Positions 1-4,803 of a DNA stretch of 8,325 nucleotides are shown here, in pieces (positions within the stretch are counted from its first letter, which is position 1; the number at the start of each line of letters is the position of its first letter). The position numbers and the translations under genes were made by a program. This DNA comes from DATJHM01 sp035493895 (GTDB lineage Bacteria > Chloroflexota > Ktedonobacteria > Ktedonobacterales > Ktedonobacteraceae): assembly GCA_035493895.1 (NCBI GenBank), contig DATJHM010000304.1:1-8325 (forward strand). Reading direction: 5' to 3'. The notes beneath the pieces were generated by a model. That model was not told where the DNA came from and did not search any database. It was given only the letters and a program-made list of their open reading frames with translations.

Positions 1-93
1 GCCTACTTCTTCGAGCGGGATGATCCCCCTATCCCTCTCGAAGAAACACAACAGGTAGGATACGCAAATTGCCCGATTAAGCTTCTGCGCTAA
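1..93 (+). CDS. C-terminal end of an unidentified protein (partial)
   Basis: Frame 1 is open from the first base to a TAA at 91-93 and gives 30 residues ending in NCPIKLLR. The fragment is mixed in composition (acidic-proline stretch RDDPPIPLEE, one Cys) and reads like the end of a real protein. The other two plus-strand frames hit stops within this stretch. Its stop codon overlaps the minus-strand stop of the neighbouring protease gene at 90-92, so the two genes would converge tail to tail. The product cannot be named from this piece. It could also be a chance open frame, since 30 codons is short. Confidence 0.4.
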   Translation, partial: AYFFERDDPPIPLEETQQVGYANCPIKLLR

Positions 94-1280
94 ATTCCCA
101 CGGGTATCAGATTATGCGCCATCGTCATGCCCAATACCAGCACGATCAGCAGCCCGAAGTAGAGCACGGTCAGCGCGATACGAGAAACAAGCGGCACGGC
201 ATAATACGCTTTCGATTCAGGTGTGCTCGGCCCCATCCCTCGCGACCAGAGTTGGCTTGCGGCAAACAGGGTAAAGATCAACAGCCAGAGTGAGAAGTTT
301 CCAGTAAACCATTGCCAGATCTGGAACGCAATCAGCAGAAAAAAGCCCAGGAACCAGATACGCTTATCAATCGCGGCCAGCACCCGCCCCCCATCAAAGG
401 GCACAATGGGGATCAGGTTAAACAGGTTGATGAAGAAGCCAAAGTATGCCAGCGGAGCCCAGATCGATCCCTCTGGATGTGATTGTGCTATGAGCAGGCA
501 GACGGAAGCCGCGATTGTGCCCGCGATCGGCCCGGCAATGCCCACTTCAGCCTCATCGCGCGCGTTCTGGGGCATCTGTTTCATCGTGACTGCCGCTCCA
601 AGCATGGGAATAAAGATCATGCCTCCCAGCGGTATCCCTTTGAGCTTCATCACCACGGCATGCCCCATCTCGTGTACGAAAAGCAGGGCGACAATGCCAA
701 TCGCAAAGGTCCAGCCATAAAAGAGGGCATAGACGGCAATGGAGACGATAATAGAGAAGCTCGCCATCCCAAATTTGAGCAGAAAGACCAGGCTTTGAAA
801 CTTGAGCAGAAAAGCGCCGATTGTGACAATCAGGCCCCCAATACCAGCCAGCCCTCTTTTCTTCTTTGGACCATCTTCCGCATGCCCTCGCTGCGATGCC
901 TCCTGCTGATAGTTCCCCACATTCTCTATATAGCCTTCCATATGCTGGGGCCCACGATACTCTTGCGTATAAGGATCGGCTTCAGTGGCTGGCTCACGAT
1001 GCTCCTGGGTGTAGGGGTCAGTTTGTATGGCCGATTCACGATGCTCCTGCGTATAAGGATCGGCCTGTATGGTTGGTCCATACTCAGAATAACCGCTATA
1101 TTCGGCATAAGGATTGTGCGCAGGTGGTCGTTCTTGCTTGGGCTGTGCTTCCCGGGTTTTCGGGACGTCGGGTACGATTTGCTCTTGTTGTTGATAATAG
1201 TCCGGGTGAGAATAATCTATTTCTTGCGTATTTTGAGTATATCCACGATATTCAGCAAAATCATCCTGATTCTGATGCAT
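90..1280 (-). CDS. Site-2 protease family (M50) membrane metalloprotease with repeat-bearing N-terminus
   Basis: This is a predicted zinc metalloprotease of the intramembrane site-2 protease superfamily, which cleaves membrane-embedded or membrane-near substrates. From the ATG at 1280 it is 396 aa. Residues 1 to about 140 are hydrophilic, rich in Gln, Tyr, Glu and Pro, and carry three 14-residue repeats. A basic patch (PKKKRG) precedes about seven hydrophobic segments that fill the rest. The zinc motif HEMGH lies at 203-207 inside a membrane segment. The third ligand is probably Asp296 in the NLIPIVPFDGGR motif, so the active site looks intact. No PDZ domain is visible. The start is the ATG at 1278-1280 because GAGG lies 6 nt upstream (1287-1290). 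An in-frame TTG at 1301 would add seven residues and has no clear ribosome site. The gene diverges from the hydrolase at 1390. Membership of the superfamily is firm, but the substrate is unknown. The long disordered N-terminus is unusual and probably cytoplasmic. Confidence 0.9.
   Translation of the reverse strand: MHQNQDDFAEYRGYTQNTQEIDYSHPDYYQQQEQIVPDVPKTREAQPKQERPPAHNPYAEYSGYSEYGPTIQADPYTQEHRESAIQTDPYTQEHREPATEADPYTQEYRGPQHMEGYIENVGNYQQEASQRGHAEDGPKKKRGLAGIGGLIVTIGAFLLKFQSLVFLLKFGMASFSIIVSIAVYALFYGWTFAIGIVALLFVHEMGHAVVMKLKGIPLGGMIFIPMLGAAVTMKQMPQNARDEAEVGIAGPIAGTIAASVCLLIAQSHPEGSIWAPLAYFGFFINLFNLIPIVPFDGGRVLAAIDKRIWFLGFFLLIAFQIWQWFTGNFSLWLLIFTLFAASQLWSRGMGPSTPESKAYYAVPLVSRIALTVLYFGLLIVLVLGMTMAHNLIPVGI
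936..1061 (-). repeat. Three tandem 42-bp units encoding a 14-residue repeat
   Basis: Three consecutive in-frame units encode DPYTQEHRESAIQT, DPYTQEHREPATEA and DPYTQEYRGPQHME, at residues about 74-115 of the M50 protein. The DNA units are similar but not identical, so the array is not brand new. Degenerate relatives (FAEYRGYTQNTQE, NPYAEYSGYSEYG) lie further towards the N-terminus, suggesting older rounds of duplication of a Tyr-rich motif. The whole-codon unit length keeps the frame whatever the copy number. Confidence 0.85.
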
Positions 1281-1324
1281 ACATTGCCTCAATTCAGCCA
1301 AATTGCGATATTTTTCTATAAGAA

Positions 1325-1333
1325 ATCATACCA
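1325..1333 (-). promoter_or_regulatory. Possible extended -10 promoter for the M50 protease gene
   Basis: Read on the minus strand, this stretch is TGGTATGAT, a good match to an extended -10 element (TGnTATAAT). It would start transcription near 1318, about 38 nt before the ATG at 1280. No -35 match is seen at the usual distance, which extended -10 promoters can tolerate. The plus-strand promoter of the divergent hydrolase must lie in the same roughly 90-bp gap, where TATATT at 1345-1350 is the only modest -10 candidate. Confidence 0.3.
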
Positions 1334-1389
1334 TATTCCAGGCATATATTGGGCCCATGATTACCAGAGAAACAGAAGGGATGTCTATT

Positions 1390-1950
1390 ATGACGAAGCA
1401 CGTCTTCTTGATTCAAGGCGCGGGAACCGGCGCTTACGAAGTGGACAAACAGCTTGCCACGAGCCTCTCGCATTCACTTGGCCCGCAATACGAGGTTCAT
1501 TACCCGGCTCAGCCGCACGAAGAAGATGCGTCCTATGAAGAGTGGAAGCATCACCTCGAAAAAGAGCTGGCTACAGTGCAGGGGCCAATTGCTCTCGTCG
1601 GCCATTCGGTCGGCGCCTCGATTCTCCTCAAGTGGATGAGCGAAATGGAGACAGAGAGACCGATTGCTGGCCTGTTTCTTCTCGCGTGCCCATTTTGGGG
1701 TGGGAATGGCTGGCGCTATGCTGGCTATGAGGAACTGATGCTGCTGACCGGTGGAGCCACAAAGCTTTCCAAGGGCAAACAGCTATTCCTGTACCACTGC
1801 CGTGACGATGCAATCGTGCCGTTTGACCATCTTGCGCTCTACTCTCAAATCCTCCCGGAGGCAACGGTAGGAGAACGAGACGAAGGCGACCATCAATTCA
1901 ATAACGATTTGTCTTTTGTCGCAGAGGATATCAAAAGCCTGCAACTGTAG
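1390..1950 (+). CDS. Small alpha/beta hydrolase
   Basis: This is a 186-aa soluble single-domain alpha/beta-hydrolase of compact size, comparable to the RBBP9/YdeN-like serine hydrolases. The substrate is unknown. The N-terminal strand and oxyanion region read HVFLIQGAGTGAYE. The nucleophile elbow is GHSVGAS with Ser73. The acid is Asp140 in CRDDAIVPFDH, and the base is His168 in EGDHQF, so the catalytic triad is complete. There is no signal peptide or lid insertion. The ATG at 1390 is preferred because AGAAGGG (1374-1380) lies 9 nt upstream. The in-frame ATG at 1381 abuts that ribosome site, and ATGs at 1357 and 1303 lack one. The gene stands alone, divergent from the M50 gene and convergent with the LLM oxidoreductase. 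It could be an esterase, thioesterase or peptidase-like hydrolase. Confidence 0.88.
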   Translation: MTKHVFLIQGAGTGAYEVDKQLATSLSHSLGPQYEVHYPAQPHEEDASYEEWKHHLEKELATVQGPIALVGHSVGASILLKWMSEMETERPIAGLFLLACPFWGGNGWRYAGYEELMLLTGGATKLSKGKQLFLYHCRDDAIVPFDHLALYSQILPEATVGERDEGDHQFNNDLSFVAEDIKSLQL

Positions 1951-2071
1951 CCGCGAACCAGCCTGCTCTGGTCAGAGGAGGAATGGTGTTGCGACCCTTC
2001 TCGCGCCACACGTGTTGTCCTACGAGATGTTCGTTTTCGGTCAAAGGTCGGATGAACAGAGGGATTTTCAT
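1931..2071 (-). pseudogene. Possible decayed N-terminal fragment of an IS630-type transposase
   Basis: A minus-strand frame of 46 codons from an ATG at 2069-2071 to a TGA at 1931-1933 gives a peptide starting MKIPLFIRPLTENEHL. The opening resembles the first residues of IS630-family transposases of Chloroflexota and Cyanobacteria as I remember them (an FVRPLT-E-E pattern). The later segment GRNTIPPLTRAG can be lined up with the usual RRCQILLASARG stretch if one base is removed. The rest of such a transposase is absent, and the frame runs into the end of the hydrolase gene on the opposite strand. An AGAAGG sequence sits only 1 nt before the ATG, too close to be convincing. It may instead be a chance ORF or an unknown small protein. 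Confidence 0.22.
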
Positions 2072-2226
2072 GCCTTCTATCATACCACATTGTTGATCAT
2101 CTTTCGTGAGTTTGCATTAGCTACGAAGGATACGGATGAGAAGGAAACGACACATTTGAATGTAGGGAATCAACCGGGAACACTTACGCCCGATCGACGG
2201 GCGTAAGTGTTCCCGATTTCATGGGA
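1951..2226. other. Gene-poor stretch between convergent genes
   Basis: This gap lies between the stops of the hydrolase (plus) and the LLM oxidoreductase (minus). It contains most of the possible transposase fragment and the perfect inverted repeat at 2175-2215. A 37-codon plus-strand frame (1983-2096) has GGAGG only 1 nt before its ATG and a Cys/Arg-rich unordered product, so I do not call it a gene. A second TGGTATGAT extended -10-like sequence occurs on the minus strand at 2079-2087 without a -35 match. I see nothing else. Confidence 0.6.
2175..2215. repeat. Perfect 18-bp inverted repeat with 5-nt loop; possible terminator or miniature repeat element
   Basis: The left arm CGGGAACACTTACGCCCG (2175-2192) is exactly complementary to the right arm CGGGCGTAAGTGTTCCCG (2198-2215), with loop ATCGA. 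On the minus strand it starts 11 nt after the stop of the LLM oxidoreductase, an ideal place for transcription termination. Neither side has a run of T, so it would be a stem-only terminator at best. An uninterrupted 18-bp stem is longer than most terminators and would also fit a dispersed palindromic element. Confidence 0.75.
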
Positions 2227-3150
2227 TCACTGGTGGCGAAATGTGGGAAGCACTTCGCTGGCAAGAAGCTCGGCGCAGTTCCTGGACATGGGTTGCTCGA
2301 AGGGTAAGACCAGCTCAAAGTGGTCTACGCCCTGTTCGATGAAAGTATGCATCTGCTCGATGATCTGTTGCGGAGTGCCAACGAGGGCTCTTTCAACGGT
2401 GATGTTGTCCGTGTTGAGCTTTCGCAGTTCAGCCTCGTTTTCGGCACAGATACAGCCCCCGAACCAGGTACGACGCAGGGTCGCCGGATCACGTCCAACT
2501 TCGTCACAGGCACGCTCACATTCGCTAACCAGCTGGCGATACGCCTCGATGCCTTTCCAGCTGACGTTCCACCAATCAGCATGGCGAGCAATGAGGCGGA
2601 GCATCCGAGGCTTGCTGCCTCCGATCATAATGGGAGGCAGCGGATCGGGTTTGGGCTCACAATATGCCTCGATGACCTGGTAATGTTTACCCTGAAAGGT
2701 GGTCTGCTTCTGCGTCCAGAGAGCTTTGATAATCTGAACGGTCTCTTCCAGTTCCGCGATACGTGTGCCAGCCGAAGGAAAATCGTAGTTGTAAGCACGA
2801 TATTCGTCTTCTTTCCAGCCTGCCCCGATGCCCAGGATGAAACGCCCATCCTTGAGGTAGTTCAACGTCGCAGCCATCTTCGCCAGCAGCGCCGGATTGC
2901 GGTAGGACTGGCAAAGCACAATGTGGCCGATGCTCAGTTGCGGTTGCAAAGCTGCCAGATACGTGAGGGCCGTCCATCCCTCCAACAAGAACTTGTCGTT
3001 TGCCTGGAGGTGATCAGTAAACCACAGGGAGTCAATATGATCGGAGAGAATGGCGATTCTCTCCTGCATAGTTGCCAGATAAGCTGAACCCGTCATACTA
3101 GAACTGGGCTGAGCCGGAAGAGAGAAGCCGAATCCTATAGGAGTGCTCAT
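2227..3150 (-). CDS. LLM-class flavin/F420-dependent oxidoreductase
   Basis: This is a 307-aa protein of the bacterial luciferase-like monooxygenase superfamily, a TIM-barrel oxidoreductase using FMN or, more likely here, coenzyme F420. The sequence runs in the order expected for the family: MSTPIGFGFSLP at the first strand, SLWFTDHL (about 41-48), GRFILGIGAGWKEDEY (about 102-117), the PPIMIGGSKPRMLRL segment (172-186) and the late LVGTPQQIIEQ motif (256-266) before the C-terminal barrel helices. This most resembles the Rv1855c-type F420-dependent subfamily (TIGR03560), by memory only. The substrate is unknown. The ATG at 3150 is chosen because the conserved barrel begins directly after it. 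Its AAAGGA ribosome site (3164-3169) is 13 nt away, rather far. An ATG at 3192 would add 14 polar residues. It follows cinA on the same strand after a 103-nt gap with a palindrome, so co-transcription is uncertain. Confidence 0.88.
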   Translation of the reverse strand: MSTPIGFGFSLPAQPSSSMTGSAYLATMQERIAILSDHIDSLWFTDHLQANDKFLLEGWTALTYLAALQPQLSIGHIVLCQSYRNPALLAKMAATLNYLKDGRFILGIGAGWKEDEYRAYNYDFPSAGTRIAELEETVQIIKALWTQKQTTFQGKHYQVIEAYCEPKPDPLPPIMIGGSKPRMLRLIARHADWWNVSWKGIEAYRQLVSECERACDEVGRDPATLRRTWFGGCICAENEAELRKLNTDNITVERALVGTPQQIIEQMHTFIEQGVDHFELVLPFEQPMSRNCAELLASEVLPTFRHQ

Positions 3151-3207
3151 GAGATAACTATGGTCCTTTCTGTCAATAGGTTGCGATTCCATCTTTTGCA
3201 GAACCAA

Positions 3208-3236
3208 CCCACTATCAGAGAATCTCCGATAGTGGG
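3208..3236. terminator. Palindrome behind cinA; probable terminator or operator of the LLM gene
   Basis: CCCACTATC (3208-3216) pairs perfectly with GATAGTGGG (3228-3236). Within the 11-nt loop a further GAG/CTC pairing with an AAT tip is possible beyond one A-C mismatch. On the minus strand the stem begins 17 nt after the cinA stop and ends 57 nt before the LLM start codon. There is no T-run, only the mixed GGTTGGTTCT, so intrinsic termination is uncertain. A repressor operator for the downstream gene is the alternative. Confidence 0.5.
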
Positions 3237-3253
3237 GAAACCATTCCTGCTTG

Positions 3254-4498
3254 CTACTCCGGAGTCACCAGACCTTCCAGATACAAACGCAGCAAGGCCA
3301 GAGAGGCCAGTACGGAGTGCCGCTTGTTATCGCTCCGACTGGCACGCCGACCGGGTCCCTTGAGCGAATAGACCCCCTGAGGTCCCTCTACGGCGATATA
3401 CACGGTACCCACCGGCTTCCCCTCCTGCTCATCCGGTCCCGCAACACCCGTGACGCCAATGCCATAATCGCTCCCCAGCCGCTCACGCACAGCATGCGCC
3501 ATCGCGCGCGCCGTCACTTCGCTTACCGCGCCATGTTGCGCTAAGATTTCTCCGGGCACACCCAGTTGCTCTTTGAGTGATGTACTATAAGAAACCAGTC
3601 CACCAATAAAATAAGCAGAGCTGCCCGCGACATCAGTAATCGTACTGGCAAGCAAACCGCCCGTGAGCGATTCCATCACGCCGAGGGTCTGCTGACGCTG
3701 TTGCAGCTTATCGCCGATGACGCTGGCCAGGGTCTGTTTATCAATACCAAAGATGGCATTTCCCAGGATCGCGCGGATCTTCTCTTCCATCGCCTCAACC
3801 AGAACCTGAGCCTCTTCCTGTGTGGCGGCTTTCGCGGTCACACGCACATCGATGGCGTCATCTTTGGCATAGGTCGCAACCGTGGGATTCTCGCTGCGAA
3901 TAAGCGATTTCAGGGCCTGCTCGACGCCCGACTCCCCTATTCCGGTCACGCGCAGAATACGCGTAAAAATGACGCTGCCCGCGAAGCTCTTCATCAGGCG
4001 CGGCACGACCTCATTCTCCCACATGCGATACATCTCACGCGGCACACCCGGCATCGTCACGAGGATGCGTCCATCCTTCTCCACCCACCAGCCCGGCGCT
4101 GTTCCCACGGGATTGCGAATTACCTGGGACGAAGGGATCAATGTGGCCTGTTTGACGTTACTTTCAGGCATCTGCACGCCCATGCCCGCAAATCTCGCAC
4201 GCAGATCTTTCTCCAGCTCAGGATCAACCTGCATCGTCTCTCCCAGCAAAGCACTGATCGACTCACGCGCCAGATCATCCTCCGTTGGTCCTAGCCCTCC
4301 AGTCATGATGATCAATTCAGAACGCTCCCAGGCTCTTCTCAAGGTCTCGACGATGCGCCCCTGGTTATCTCCTACCTGAGAGACATAAAAAAGATCAATC
4401 CCAAGAGGGGATAGACTCTGCGCTAAATACGTTGCGTTCGTGTCGGTGATATGGCCCAATAGTAATTCTGTACCACAGGAAAGGATCTCTGCCCGCAT
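3254..4498 (-). CDS. cinA: CinA family protein (nicotinamide-nucleotide amidohydrolase type)
   Basis: The product is 414 aa, the usual full length for CinA. The N-terminal MoCF/COG1058-like domain (about 1-170) shows AEILSCGTELLLG, TGGLGPTEDDLARE (66-79) and the MPGVPREM motif (149-156). The C-terminal PncC-type domain (about 255-410) shows ESLTGGLLAS (276-285), AYFIGGLVSYS and GVTGVAGPDEQEGKPVGTVYIAV (348 onwards). The C-terminal domain deamidates NMN to nicotinate mononucleotide, recycling pyridine nucleotides. In other members the N-terminal domain is an ADP-ribose pyrophosphatase-like unit. The active-site Ser277 is kept, but the residue after it is Leu where the common motif is ESCTGG. 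The ATG at 4498 is chosen because GGGAGGA (4502-4508) lies just upstream. ATGs at 4510 and 4537 are in frame but less well placed. It is divergent from nrdJ. A direct role in competence should not be assumed from the name. Confidence 0.93.
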   Translation of the reverse strand: MRAEILSCGTELLLGHITDTNATYLAQSLSPLGIDLFYVSQVGDNQGRIVETLRRAWERSELIIMTGGLGPTEDDLARESISALLGETMQVDPELEKDLRARFAGMGVQMPESNVKQATLIPSSQVIRNPVGTAPGWWVEKDGRILVTMPGVPREMYRMWENEVVPRLMKSFAGSVIFTRILRVTGIGESGVEQALKSLIRSENPTVATYAKDDAIDVRVTAKAATQEEAQVLVEAMEEKIRAILGNAIFGIDKQTLASVIGDKLQQRQQTLGVMESLTGGLLASTITDVAGSSAYFIGGLVSYSTSLKEQLGVPGEILAQHGAVSEVTARAMAHAVRERLGSDYGIGVTGVAGPDEQEGKPVGTVYIAVEGPQGVYSLKGPGRRASRSDNKRHSVLASLALLRLYLEGLVTPE

Positions 4499-4615
4499 GG
4501 TTCCTCCCATCAAAAATGAACGGATGTTCGCGCTCAACGCGCTCTATTCAATAGCGTATCACAGAACACACTTCGTTTGCTATCAAGGCGTCAGCGCCGG
4601 AAATGCAGTTGCCAG

Positions 4616-4662
4616 TGTCAATATGTTGTGTCAATAATAAATAGAGTTACAAGATGTTGTGC
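4616..4662 (+). promoter_or_regulatory. Pair of NrdR-box-like operators upstream of nrdJ
   Basis: Box 1 is TGTCAATATGTTGTGT (4616-4631) and box 2 is TTACAAGATGTTGTGC (4647-4662). Both fit the published NrdR consensus acaCwAtATaTwGtgt at nearly all of its strong positions. They share the core ATGTTGTG and are separated by 15 bp, so their spacing is exactly 31 bp, three turns of DNA. This is the arrangement NrdR, the ATP/dATP-sensing repressor of ribonucleotide reductase genes, uses in other bacteria. Box 2 ends 8 bp before the -35 element. The boxes are seen in the sequence, but regulation by NrdR is inferred and no nrdR gene lies in this window. Confidence 0.72.
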
Positions 4663-4670
4663 CAAAAGGC

Positions 4671-4699
4671 TTGAAATCGTGATGCAATGCGAGTATACT
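4671..4699 (+). promoter_or_regulatory. Sigma-70-type promoter of nrdJ
   Basis: TTGAAA (4671-4676) and TATACT (4694-4699) each match five of six consensus positions and are separated by the ideal 17 bp. Transcription would begin near 4706, giving a leader of about 98 nt. It is the best promoter in the window and sits directly downstream of the two NrdR-like boxes. Confidence 0.72.
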
Positions 4700-4785
4700 G
4701 GGTGTCAGATGATCAATGATGACCAAGACGAATTATAAATACTACCTTCGCCGATAACAAGACCCTACGTATTTTTGTCGTAGTT

Positions 4786-4794
4786 AAAAAGGAG
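4786..4794 (+). promoter_or_regulatory. Strong ribosome binding site of nrdJ
   Basis: AAAAAGGAG lies 9 nt before the ATG at 4804 and fixes that codon as the start. The next in-frame ATG (4897) has no comparable site. Confidence 0.7.
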
Positions 4795-4803
4795 ATATCA
4801 AGG

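Larger units (their letters stand above)
4499..4803. other. Divergent control region between cinA and nrdJ
   Basis: This 305-nt region has no gene. Its left part should hold the cinA promoter, but I find no good -35/-10 pair for it. It does contain a 7-bp direct repeat CGCGCTC at 4529-4535 and 4538-4544 and a small GGCG/CGCC inverted repeat at 4587-4598. Its right part contains the NrdR-like boxes, the nrdJ promoter and a leader of roughly 98 nt with a weak stem (CTACG 4765-4769 / CGTAG 4779-4783). No B12-box or cobalamin riboswitch core is visible in the leader. Confidence 0.7.

Noticed and set aside
483..1538. A 351-codon open frame on the plus strand opposite the M50 gene
   Set aside because: It is antisense to a clear protease gene with intact motifs, runs into the hydrolase gene in another frame, and its product has no recognisable domain.
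1957..1972. Small ACCAG/CTGGT hairpin after the hydrolase stop as a terminator
   Set aside because: A 5-bp stem without a T-run is too weak to call.
1983..2096. A 37-codon plus-strand frame preceded by GGAGG
   Set aside because: The ribosome site is 1 nt from the ATG and the peptide is Cys/Arg-rich without order; most likely noncoding.
2320..3087. A 255-codon plus-strand frame opposite the LLM oxidoreductase
   Set aside because: It is a shadow of a well-supported gene; the peptide shows no family motif and there is no ribosome site.
3701..4294. Long plus-strand frames opposite cinA
   Set aside because: They mirror the codon structure of cinA and give His/Arg-rich products without motifs.
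4706..4803. Cobalamin riboswitch in the nrdJ leader
   Set aside because: It would be attractive for a B12-dependent enzyme, but the leader is only about 98 nt and I see neither a B12-box nor the multi-stem core.
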